A stretch of DNA of 10,915 nucleotides, taken from NCBI GenBank assembly GCA_010671975.1, contig JAAHIA010000135.1, forward strand, positions 1-10,915, written 5' to 3'. The notes under the pieces were generated by a model. It saw only the letters and a list, made by a program, of their open reading frames with translations, had not been told where the DNA came from and made no database searches. The first letter of the stretch is position 1. Each line of letters starts with the position of its first letter. The position numbers were made by a program, and so were the translations under genes. The stretch is from Leptolyngbya sp. SIO4C1. Lineage in GTDB: Bacteria; Cyanobacteriota; Cyanobacteriia; Phormidesmidales; Phormidesmidaceae. Below, piece after piece: positions 1 to 6,120 of this stretch.

Positions 1-64
1 TGGATAGGGTTAGCAAGACCGCTAAGGCCGTGACCGTAAGCGAGCGTAGGCGAATAGCTGCCAT
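1..64 (-). CDS. N-terminus of an exported protein (partial, runs off left edge)
   Basis: Only the first 21 codons are in the window, starting at the ATG complementary to 62-64. They read MAAIRLRSLTVTALAVLLTL followed by Ser: a short n-region with two arginines and then a hydrophobic stretch, the classic start of a Sec signal peptide. A strong Shine-Dalgarno sequence, GAGGAG (complement of 72-77), lies seven bases upstream and fixes the start. The gene is on the same strand as miaB, 183 bases downstream of its stop, so it may have its own promoter in 65-247. The mature protein lies outside the window and no function can be assigned. A lipoprotein is possible, since no cleavage site or lipobox cysteine is reached before the edge. 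Confidence 0.72.
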   Translation of the reverse strand, partial: MAAIRLRSLTVTALAVLLTLS

Positions 65-247
65 ATTGTGACTCCTCAAAATAAGCTTCCATGTGATAGC
101 GGTGCGATTGGGCAATCGGTAGACCCGGCTGACCAACCCATCAACCATAGTCGATCTTGTTTAAAAGTGAAAAGTGAGTGCGATCGCGCTGCTCAAGCAC
201 TTTCGAAAGCCATGGCGATCGCAGGCTCAGCTGTCCTAGGCATAGCT
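65..247. other. Intergenic spacer with two HIP1 sites and a palindrome
   Basis: This spacer lies between the stop of miaB and the start of the left-edge gene, both on the minus strand. It holds two HIP1 octamers GCGATCGC (180-187 and 215-222) and a short inverted repeat CGATTG-GG-CAATCG at 105-118, about 40 bases upstream of the left-edge gene start, where an operator could lie. I see no intrinsic terminator for miaB and no convincing -35/-10 pair. A plus-strand reading frame crosses this spacer into miaB but has no recognisable content. Confidence 0.4.
72..77 (-). promoter_or_regulatory. Ribosome binding site of the left-edge exported protein
   Basis: GAGGAG on the minus strand, seven bases before the ATG at 64. 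It is the strongest Shine-Dalgarno match in the window; most other genes here have weak or no such site. It is the main support for the partial gene. Confidence 0.7.
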
Positions 248-1594
248 TTAGACGAGCGCCGGTACGTCTACCTGGCCCGTCAGGCTAAAAGCGCGAGCTT
301 CAGTGATGCGGACCTGCACTGTCTGTCCTTTGAGCTGGCTGATATCGCCCTCGCAAAACGTCAGCCGGTTGGTGCGGGTGCGGCCCATAACCTGCTGCGG
401 ATTTTTCGGGTTGATGTCTTCAATCAAAACGTCTTCAATCCGGCCGGCATAGCGCTGCGATCGCTCCGCTGCCTTGATAGCCACTAAATGATTCAGCCGC
501 TGTAGCCGATCGCTCTTGGTGGCTTCATCCAGCTGATTTTCCCACAGCGCCGCCGGCGTATTCGGTCGGGGTGAATAGGCCGCCGTATTTAGCTGGTCAA
601 AGCCGATGTCTTCTACCAGGCGCAGCGTCTGCTCAAACTGGGCCTCAGTTTCACCCGGAAAGCCGACAATCGCATCGGCGCTGATGGCAGCATCCGGCAT
701 GTAGTGGCGAATCTTGTCGATGATGCGGCGATATTTTTCCTGTGTGTAGCCGCGCGACATGGCCTTAAGCACCTCGTTATTGCCTGACTGAAACGGAATG
801 TGAAAATGCTCGCAAACCTTTGGCAGCTCATTGCAGGCTACGATCAGCCGCTCGGTAAAGTAGCGCGGATGACTGGTGGCAAAGCGAATCCGCTCGATGC
901 CCGGCACATCGTGAACAAAATAGAGCAGATCGGTGAGCGTGTGCAGATGACGGCCGGCTGGCGTGGTGCCCGGCAAATCGCGACCGTAGGCGTCGATATT
1001 CTGCCCTAGCAGCGTTACTTCCTTGAAGCCCTGCTGTCCTAGCTGCTCTATCTCAGCTCGAATCGCTTCGGGCGTGCGCGACTGCTCGACACCGCGCACG
1101 CTGGGTACAACGCAGTAAGTGCAGCGCTCGTTGCAGCCGTAGATCACATTTACCCAGGCTGTGATCTGACTGTCGCGACGCGGCTTGGTAATGTCTTCAA
1201 AAATGTGCACTGGCTCAGTTGCTACCACCTGAGCGCCGTCCAACACCTGCTCTAGCAGATCGCCTAGCCGGTTGGCATGCTGTGGCCCCATGACCAAATC
1301 TAGCTCGGGCACGCGACGCAGCAGCGACTCGCCTTCCTGCTGGGCGACGCAGCCAGCCACCACCAGTGTCAGATGCGGATTACTCTGCTTACGCTTGGCC
1401 TGTTTACCTAGATAGGAATAAACCTTTTGCTCGGCATTGTCGCGAATAGTGCAGGTGTTGTACAGCACTAGGTCCGCTTCTAGCGGCTCGTCCGTCCAGA
1501 CCATGCCCAGCTCGTCGAGGATGCCAGCCATCCGCTCCGAATCGGCCTTGTTCATCTGGCAGCCAAAGGTGGTGATGTGATAGCGGCGAGTCAT
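248..1594 (-). CDS. miaB: tRNA-2-methylthio-N6-dimethylallyladenosine synthase (MiaB)
   Basis: Cytoplasmic radical-SAM methylthiotransferase that converts i6A37 to ms2i6A37 in tRNAs reading codons that begin with U. The 448-residue protein is full length. The N-terminal UPF0004 domain carries the three auxiliary-cluster cysteines C12 (TTFGCQMN), C48 (YNTCTIR) and C82 (VAGCVAQ). The radical-SAM core has the CxxxCxxC motif CNERCTYC (C154, C158, C161), followed by GQNIDAYG and AYSPRPNTPAA. A C-terminal TRAM domain spans about 379-442. I chose the ATG at 1594 because MTRRYHITTFGCQMN matches the family start; the frame stays open to a TTG at 1606, which would add four residues. Neither start has a clear Shine-Dalgarno site. 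The gene is divergent from the SMP-30-like gene and nothing looks damaged. MtaB and RimO are less likely, because the motif order and the FGCQMNKADSERM start are MiaB-like. Confidence 0.96.
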   Translation of the reverse strand: MTRRYHITTFGCQMNKADSERMAGILDELGMVWTDEPLEADLVLYNTCTIRDNAEQKVYSYLGKQAKRKQSNPHLTLVVAGCVAQQEGESLLRRVPELDLVMGPQHANRLGDLLEQVLDGAQVVATEPVHIFEDITKPRRDSQITAWVNVIYGCNERCTYCVVPSVRGVEQSRTPEAIRAEIEQLGQQGFKEVTLLGQNIDAYGRDLPGTTPAGRHLHTLTDLLYFVHDVPGIERIRFATSHPRYFTERLIVACNELPKVCEHFHIPFQSGNNEVLKAMSRGYTQEKYRRIIDKIRHYMPDAAISADAIVGFPGETEAQFEQTLRLVEDIGFDQLNTAAYSPRPNTPAALWENQLDEATKSDRLQRLNHLVAIKAAERSQRYAGRIEDVLIEDINPKNPQQVMGRTRTNRLTFCEGDISQLKGQTVQVRITEARAFSLTGQVDVPALV

Positions 1595-1712
1595 GGCGAA
1601 GTGCAAAGCAGCAGTCTACTATTGTGCCATTTTTAGGTAAGGCTGCAATCTCTGCCTATCGATACTACCGAAATTGGTGGCAACCCCTAAAAATTGTAAA
1701 TAATGAAAAATG

Positions 1713-1740
1713 TTGGTTTTAAAATACTGCTCTATATGAT
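1713..1740 (+). promoter_or_regulatory. Candidate promoter of the SMP-30-like gene
   Basis: TTGGTT (1713-1718) and TATGAT (1735-1740) are separated by 16 bases, resembling a sigma-70 type -35/-10 pair in the AT-rich part of the divergent spacer with miaB. Transcription would start near 1747, about 30 bases before the preferred ATG at 1776. The -35 match is only partial and no other evidence supports it. Confidence 0.35.
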
Positions 1741-1775
1741 TATGCATCAGCGCCGTTGTCATGCCAGGCTGCAGC

Positions 1776-2684
1776 ATGGCTATTGCTGAATATCCGCTCC
1801 ACAATCTGCTGCCGGCCCGAGCGCGGCTGGGCGAAGGCCCCATCTGGGACGATGTCAATCAGCTGCTCTACTGGGTTGATATCTACAACTACCGGGTTCA
1901 TCGGTTTGACCCCGCTACGCGCGAGAACACGCACTTTGACGTCGGCGATACGGTGGGTGCGATCGCGCTAACCCACACAAATCAGATCTTGCTGGCGCAG
2001 CGGCACTGGCTGTCTTTTTTAGATTTGGAGACGCGCGAGGTCACTCGCATCACAGCGATTGAAGAAGATCTAGCGCCCAACCGGCTGAACGATGGTAAGT
2101 GCGACGCCGCCGGACGCTTTTGGTTTGGCTCAATGTCAGCGAATAAGGAGGCGGCTAGCCTCTATTGCTACACGCCATCCGGCCATCTGAAGCAGATAGA
2201 AACGGGGTTGACGATTTCTAACGGTCTGGGCTGGAGCCCAGACAATCAGACGTTTTATCTCACTGATTCGCCCACCGGCCACATCTATGCCTATGACTTT
2301 GATTTGGAGTCAGGTCAGATTGAGCATCAGCGCGTTCTGATTAACCTTTCAGAAGAAGATTTTTCGCCAGACGGCCTCACCGTTGATCAAGAGGGCTGTC
2401 TTTGGTCAGTTATGTGGGACGGCTGGTGCGTCGTACGGTTTGACCCAGACGGGCAGGAGATGGGGCGCATTCAGCTGCCGGTGCAGCGACCGACCTGCTG
2501 CACCTTCGGTGGCGAGGAAATGATGCAGCTGTTCGTCACAAGCGCCTCAGTTGGGCTGAGCGAAGAAGAGATTCAAAAGAGCTTCTTCTCAGGCGATTTG
2601 TTTGGGCTAGAAACCGATGTGGTAGGGCTGCCTTCACGCCGCTTTGGCGATGATGAAACTGCCAAAAAGCTGACGGTCAACTAG
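1776..2684 (+). CDS. SMP-30/gluconolactonase/LRE family protein
   Basis: Six-bladed beta-propeller metal-dependent hydrolase of the SMP-30 family; known members open sugar lactones such as gluconolactone or hydrolyse related esters. The metal-binding residues of the family are all present: E20 in LGEGPIW, N149 in TISNGLGWSPD and D199 in FSPDGLTVD. R103 and N105 in NRLNDGK match the substrate-binding pair. The 302-residue length is normal and there is no signal peptide, so the protein should be cytoplasmic. I chose ATG 1776 because an AGG lies seven bases upstream and the family usually begins shortly before the LGEGP motif; ATG 1761, in frame, would add MPGCS without a ribosome site. The gene is co-directional with the small gene at 2765 and separated from it by 80 bases holding two hairpins. 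The substrate cannot be read from sequence. Confidence 0.9.
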   Translation: MAIAEYPLHNLLPARARLGEGPIWDDVNQLLYWVDIYNYRVHRFDPATRENTHFDVGDTVGAIALTHTNQILLAQRHWLSFLDLETREVTRITAIEEDLAPNRLNDGKCDAAGRFWFGSMSANKEAASLYCYTPSGHLKQIETGLTISNGLGWSPDNQTFYLTDSPTGHIYAYDFDLESGQIEHQRVLINLSEEDFSPDGLTVDQEGCLWSVMWDGWCVVRFDPDGQEMGRIQLPVQRPTCCTFGGEEMMQLFVTSASVGLSEEEIQKSFFSGDLFGLETDVVGLPSRRFGDDETAKKLTVN

Positions 2685-2699
2685 TACAAAAGAACCTGT

Positions 2700-2732
2700 C
2701 TGCCGATAGACGGCAGCCGCGCTGCCCAGCGC
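2700..2732 (+). promoter_or_regulatory. Two adjacent GC-rich hairpins between the SMP-30-like gene and the next gene
   Basis: CTGCCG-ATAGA-CGGCAG (2700-2716) forms a perfect 6-bp stem with a 5-base loop. It is followed two bases later by GCGCT-GCCC-AGCGC (2719-2732), a 5-bp stem. Neither is followed by a T tract, so this is not a standard intrinsic terminator. It could weaken read-through, stabilise the upstream mRNA end or affect translation of the downstream gene. The function is unproven. Confidence 0.4.
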
Positions 2733-2764
2733 TACAACTAGGGAGTAGCAATGCTCTCAAACCT

Positions 2765-3148
2765 ATGGCAGTGAGTGATTTAAAGCAAAGCAAGATGATG
2801 GCGCATCTTCTCGATGCGCTAGCCGATGGCCAGGACATCGGCCACTACGGGCGGCTGACGTTTGTGATGGTGGCCCGACATTTTTTGAGCGAGAATGAGC
2901 TAATTGAGCAGCTGCAGCAGGACCGCGACTTCAGCGCAGACGAAGCCAAGCGTCTCTATCAGCAAGTGAGCGAAAAAGGCTACAGCCCACCGCAGCGCGA
3001 TCGCATTCTTGAATGGCAGCAGCAGCAGGACTTCGCGATTTGCCCCGACGCCGATGACCCCGATGCCTGCAACGTCTATCAGGATCTGCAGTTTCCCAGC
3101 GACGTCTACGAAAGCATTTCTGAATATTACGAAGAGAAAGCCAGCTAG
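2765..3148 (+). CDS. Small acidic conserved protein of unknown function
   Basis: A 127-residue soluble protein with no signal peptide or membrane segment. From memory, its pattern resembles a family kept across cyanobacteria: an N-terminal helical part with DIGHYGRLTFVMVARHFL (about 25-42), a middle with SPPQRDRILEWQ, and a C-terminal part PDADDPDACNVYQDLQFP ending in acidic Tyr/Glu-rich sequence. Two cysteines (C93, C102) flank the Asp-rich stretch. I do not know a function. The ATG at 2765 is preferred because the family pattern begins soon after it; the only Shine-Dalgarno-like run, GGGAG at 2741-2745, is 19 bases away and better placed for a tiny reading frame at 2751. The gene follows the SMP-30-like gene on the same strand and overlaps the convergent GGT-family gene by four bases at the stop codons. 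Confidence 0.82.
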   Translation: MAVSDLKQSKMMAHLLDALADGQDIGHYGRLTFVMVARHFLSENELIEQLQQDRDFSADEAKRLYQQVSEKGYSPPQRDRILEWQQQQDFAICPDADDPDACNVYQDLQFPSDVYESISEYYEEKAS

Positions 3149-4686
3149 GCTACAGCAACTGCGCCATAGCGACGGCTGTCGCCTGCCCCCCGAAAGCTGC
3201 CGTCTGCAGCGTTACTGACCGCGTGCACGCCGCCGAAAAACATGCTCTGCGCCTGCCACCAGACGTAGCGCTCAGACAGCGTCTGCGCTTCAATCGCGGC
3301 TCGATCAAAGCCCGGCTCTAGATGCAGAACGCCGTTTTCCCAGTGAATGCGGGGAGTGCTAACAGCTAGCTCGGGCGGCATCTGAAAGTCAATCAGGTTG
3401 GAGACGACCTGCAAAATCGCCGTGCGAATGCGGTTGGAGCCGCCGGAGCCCAGCACTAGCTGCGGTCGTCCGTCATGCAAAATCATCGTCGGCGCCATCA
3501 TGGAGGAAATCCGCTGATTCGGCTGCCACTGATGAAAGCCGTGCGGGTTAAGATCCTCTTCGCCCAGCATATTATTCACCATAATGTCGGTGCCCGGAAT
3601 CACATAGGAGGAGCCTTCACCGTTGGAGGTCGTAGCGCTCGCCGCATTGCCCTCAGCGTCAATCACGCTAATGTGTGTAGTGCTGCCCAGCTTGCCTGCT
3701 AGCTGCTGCCGATAAGCCTGCACATGGGTCGGTGATAAAAACTGCTCAGCCACGCCAGCGTCATAGAGCTGAGTGTCGTAGCCATCGCGCCGGGCCTGGT
3801 TAGTAAGCTGCATGGCCTGACTCAGGCAGCACAGATGGGCGGCCTCACTGTGCGAAAGTTCAGCTAGGTTGCACTCGCCCAGCAGCGCTAGCGAAAAAGC
3901 AATCAGCGCGCCGCCAGAGCTAGGCGGTGGATTGGTCAGCAAGGTCGAATCGCGATAGCAAATGCTCAGCGGCTGACGCTCAATTACCTGATACTGCTGC
4001 AGATCGGCTGAGGTCAAATAGCCGCCGCGCTCGGCACAGTCCTGCGTGAGCTGGGCCGCGATCGCGCCGCGATAGAAGTCATTCGGCCCGGCCGCCGCCA
4101 AATACTCTAGCGTATTGGCAAAATTGGGCATCCGCAGCGTTTCGCCCACTTTGAGCAGATTGCCCTGCGGCGCGTAGATTGCTCGCGACTCGGGCGTTGC
4201 CGTCAGAATTGGGCGCAGCAGCTGATAGACATAGGCAAAAAACGGGTTCACGCTCACGCCTTGACGCGCTAGGTGAATCGCCGGCGCTAGCACCTCCTTG
4301 AAGGGCAGCCGACCCAGCCGCCGCTGCACGGTGACGAGCCCTGCCACGCAGCCAGGCACCGCCATTGACCCTAGCCCAATGTGAAACTCCTGCACCGTGT
4401 CACCAAAATTGGCCTCAATCGGGTAGAAATCTAGCGCTGAGCCCGGCAGCCGGCGCTGCGGCGTCTGACTAAAAAAGTCAAACAGCGTATTCTCACCGCG
4501 ATGGGTATGCGCTAGCAAAAAGCCGCCCCCCGCCGCCGAGGTCAGCACCGACTCAGCCACGCAGGCCGCAAGCACGCCGGCTACGGCTGCGTCAAAGGCG
4601 TTTCCACCCGCTCGTAAGATATCGGCTGCGGCCTCAGCCGTTTGGGTATGCCCAGCGGCGACAATCCCTCGCGATGGTTGAGACAT
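3145..4686 (-). CDS. Gamma-glutamyltranspeptidase-family Ntn hydrolase
   Basis: Member of the GGT family, self-cleaving Ntn hydrolases that act on gamma-glutamyl compounds such as glutathione. The 513-residue proenzyme has the expected landmarks: ILRAGGNAFDAAVA (about 23-36), PPPSSGG (253-259), the autocleavage site STTHISVID with nucleophile T336, RISSMMAPT (S394, S395) and GSGGSNRIRTAILQ (413-426). It lacks a signal peptide, unlike E. coli periplasmic GGT (about 580 residues), so it is probably cytoplasmic, like the shorter members of the family. Two active-site segments differ from the glutathione-cleaving enzymes: the DFREMAP motif, whose Arg binds the substrate carboxylate, reads DFFSQTP (Phe72 in place of Arg), and the NNxMDDF segment reads NNMLGEEDL. 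Glutathione may therefore not be its substrate. The gene is convergent with the small gene at 2765. No Shine-Dalgarno site precedes the ATG. Confidence 0.92.
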   Translation of the reverse strand: MSQPSRGIVAAGHTQTAEAAADILRAGGNAFDAAVAGVLAACVAESVLTSAAGGGFLLAHTHRGENTLFDFFSQTPQRRLPGSALDFYPIEANFGDTVQEFHIGLGSMAVPGCVAGLVTVQRRLGRLPFKEVLAPAIHLARQGVSVNPFFAYVYQLLRPILTATPESRAIYAPQGNLLKVGETLRMPNFANTLEYLAAAGPNDFYRGAIAAQLTQDCAERGGYLTSADLQQYQVIERQPLSICYRDSTLLTNPPPSSGGALIAFSLALLGECNLAELSHSEAAHLCCLSQAMQLTNQARRDGYDTQLYDAGVAEQFLSPTHVQAYRQQLAGKLGSTTHISVIDAEGNAASATTSNGEGSSYVIPGTDIMVNNMLGEEDLNPHGFHQWQPNQRISSMMAPTMILHDGRPQLVLGSGGSNRIRTAILQVVSNLIDFQMPPELAVSTPRIHWENGVLHLEPGFDRAAIEAQTLSERYVWWQAQSMFFGGVHAVSNAADGSFRGAGDSRRYGAVAVA

Positions 4687-4877
4687 TGAAGTTGATTCAG
4701 AAAATTGATTAGGGAATTTGCGATCGCGATTCTAGCAGCAACCTGTCACTGCTTGATAGGCTAATCGTTAGATAGACACAGTTTGCTGCATTTTTGCTGA
4801 TATCTTCAGAAAAATTCTTCGAGTTTACTCAACTTCTATAAATAACCCTTTACAGTATTGCAAAACATAAACTCGGT

Positions 4878-5260
4878 ATGGATGAGAAAACCAGCGAAAG
4901 CGATTTGAGCTCGTTAGTTTTAACTGAATAGCCATTATTAGAAAGTAGTAAAATAGCGATCCCCAAACTATTAACTTTGATTGAAGCTCAGCCGTTTAAG
5001 CCAGTCTTCCCCTATGATTGAAATTGAAGCGATGAGCTTCCCTGACAGATTAAACAGCTTGATACGCCAAAGGCTGAAATTTAAGTCTAAAAGCGATATC
5101 GGCTCTGTCTAAACATAGAAAAGAGGTAAACGCTGTTGAATTTGAATCTGTCTCGTTTGACCCAGCACCTAGCGCATAACGCTGATACTTCTAAAAGCTG
5201 AAAACTGGGAGCCATGCAGATATAGCAAAAGCTATCGGGTGCATCTCCGCTTATGTTTGA
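4878..5260 (+). pseudogene. Possible decayed gene, family not recognised
   Basis: On the plus strand, protein-like stretches appear one after another in the three frames. From ATG 4878 the frame gives 17 residues, a TAG at 4929, then 29 residues to 5018. From ATG 5014, in the next frame, there are about 32 residues including MSFPDRLNSLIRQRLKFK. From 5078, in the third frame, there are 33 residues including EVNAVEFESVSFDPAPSA, then after stops a piece at 5195-5257 containing HADIAKAIGCISAYV, which resembles a helix-turn-helix. The stepwise frame change and interspersed stops fit a gene ruined by small indels. The pieces are short and could arise by chance, so this is a weak inference. Confidence 0.25.
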
Positions 5261-5300
5261 GCAAGGTCTAGAAGTTCCTCAGGAATATGGCTAGGTGCTG
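5163..5300. repeat. 11-bp inverted repeat enclosing 116 bases, with a third arm nearby
   Basis: CAGCACCTAGC (5163-5173) and its exact reverse complement GCTAGGTGCTG (5290-5300) enclose 116 bases. The right arm can instead pair locally: TAGGTGCT (5292-5299) with AGCACCTA (5318-5325) across an 18-base loop, just beyond the LemA-gene stop. Competing pairings of this kind occur in structured RNA ends, and terminal inverted repeats occur in small mobile-element remnants. There is no T tract on the minus strand to make it a standard terminator, and I see no target-site duplication. Confidence 0.4.
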
Positions 5301-5340
5301 TTGATCTTAAGAGAGCTAGCACCTACGCGCCGCACAATCG

Positions 5341-6108
5341 CTATGGCCGAGTGCTTTCAAAAAAGGAACGCGGTTGAAAGCCTAGCAATCGCGCAATTAG
5401 ACTATTCGGAAAAGTTTGCACGGCTTGGTTATAGCTGGCGACTGCCTGGTTGTATCGCCTGCGCTCAGCTGCAATCCGATTCTCCGTGCCTGCGGTTTCA
5501 TATTGCAGGTTGATCAACAGTTCGCTAGAGCGCAGCGGCTCACGGCTAGCGGCAAAGGCTTGAAACTCTGCAATCGCAGCCTGCATTTGCACATTCGCCG
5601 CTCTCTGCTCAGCGATTGTCGTAGCGGATAAAAAGGTATCCCGCGCAGTGCTTAAATTCTGAATGACGCGCTCCTCGCGCTCGGCGTAGGACTCTGCTAT
5701 CTGTACCAGCTGCGGGATCAGATCGGCGCGACGCTGCAGCTGATTTTCGACCTGCGCCCATTGGCTATCTGCGCTCGTTTTAGCGGCCGTCAGCCCGTTG
5801 TAGACGCTGCCCACCCAGAGTGCACCCATGACGGACAGAGCCACCGCGATCGCGCTGCCTCTTTTTAACCGCTTCTGCCGCTGCCTCTTTTGCTGGGCTG
5901 CCCGCCGCTGCGCCTGCTGAATCTGCGCGTAAGCCTGCCGCACCAGCGCTGGCGGAATTTGCACTTCTGCCCCAGCCGCGACTAGCTGCTCCAGCGAATA
6001 GCCCTCAGCCGCAGTTTGCTGCTGGTAGAGCTGGCTTGCTTTTTCTAAAATGGCCGCCGCTAATGCTTCAGAAATCGGCTGCCTAGCGTTTTCATCCTCA
6101 GCTTTCAT
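5341..6108 (-). CDS. LemA-family membrane protein with N-terminal extension
   Basis: A 255-residue protein. A cytoplasmic N-terminal region (1-80) contains a helical module (SLEQLVAAGAEVQIPPALVR, about 38-57) and a strongly basic patch RQRQKRLKRG (75-84). One transmembrane helix follows (about 85-105), then a LemA domain (about 103-250). LemA hallmarks are LQRRADLIPQLV, the conserved YAEREE helix, TENRIAAERRRYNQAVASYN and the terminal FPNSLIARLLGF. The basic patch before the helix predicts that the LemA domain faces outside. Typical LemA proteins are about 180-200 residues with only a few residues before the helix, so the extension is an addition. The biochemical role of LemA is unclear. AGGA (complement of 6115-6118), six bases before the ATG, supports the start. 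The gene follows the TPM gene by 12 bases, so co-transcription is likely; TPM and LemA genes are frequent neighbours. Confidence 0.9.
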   Translation of the reverse strand: MKAEDENARQPISEALAAAILEKASQLYQQQTAAEGYSLEQLVAAGAEVQIPPALVRQAYAQIQQAQRRAAQQKRQRQKRLKRGSAIAVALSVMGALWVGSVYNGLTAAKTSADSQWAQVENQLQRRADLIPQLVQIAESYAEREERVIQNLSTARDTFLSATTIAEQRAANVQMQAAIAEFQAFAASREPLRSSELLINLQYETAGTENRIAAERRRYNQAVASYNQAVQTFPNSLIARLLGFQPRSFFESTRP

Positions 6109-6114
6109 TGCCCA

Positions 6115-6118
6115 TCCT
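6115..6118 (-). promoter_or_regulatory. Ribosome binding site of the LemA-family gene
   Basis: AGGA on the minus strand sits in the 12-base spacer between the stop of the TPM gene and the LemA ATG, six bases before the start. It supports independent or coupled translation of the second gene of the pair. Confidence 0.55.
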
Positions 6119-6120
6119 GC

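Larger units (their letters stand above)
4687..5340. other. Gene-free gap with broken coding pieces and inverted repeats
   Basis: This is the longest stretch without an intact gene, and it reads visibly more AT-rich than its flanks. It must hold the GGT-family promoter at its left side and the 3' end of the LemA transcript at its right, but I cannot point to a firm promoter or a T-tract terminator. It contains one HIP1 site (4720-4727), an 11-bp inverted repeat (5163-5173 and 5290-5300), a small stem ATAGC-AAAA-GCTAT (5222-5235) and several short plus-strand frames broken by stops, listed separately. I see no tRNA or known small RNA. Confidence 0.55.

Noticed and set aside
105..118. CGATTG-GG-CAATCG as a terminator of miaB
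   Set aside because: Short stem, two-base loop and no T tract on the minus strand; kept only as a possible operator within the spacer entry.
68..487. 139-residue plus-strand reading frame
   Set aside because: More than half lies antisense to miaB, it has no recognisable motif, and the minus-strand ribosome site and signal peptide at its left end compete with it.
1619..1858. 79-residue minus-strand frame in the miaB/SMP-30 spacer
   Set aside because: It runs antisense through the start of the SMP-30-like gene and occupies the likely promoter region.
4815..4842. TTCTTC / TATAAA as a plus-strand promoter for the decayed frame at 4878
   Set aside because: The -10 is good but the -35 is poor and there is no intact gene downstream.
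5295..5513. 72-residue plus-strand frame at the gap edge
   Set aside because: Most of it is antisense to the LemA gene and its start lies in the inverted-repeat region; no domain is visible.
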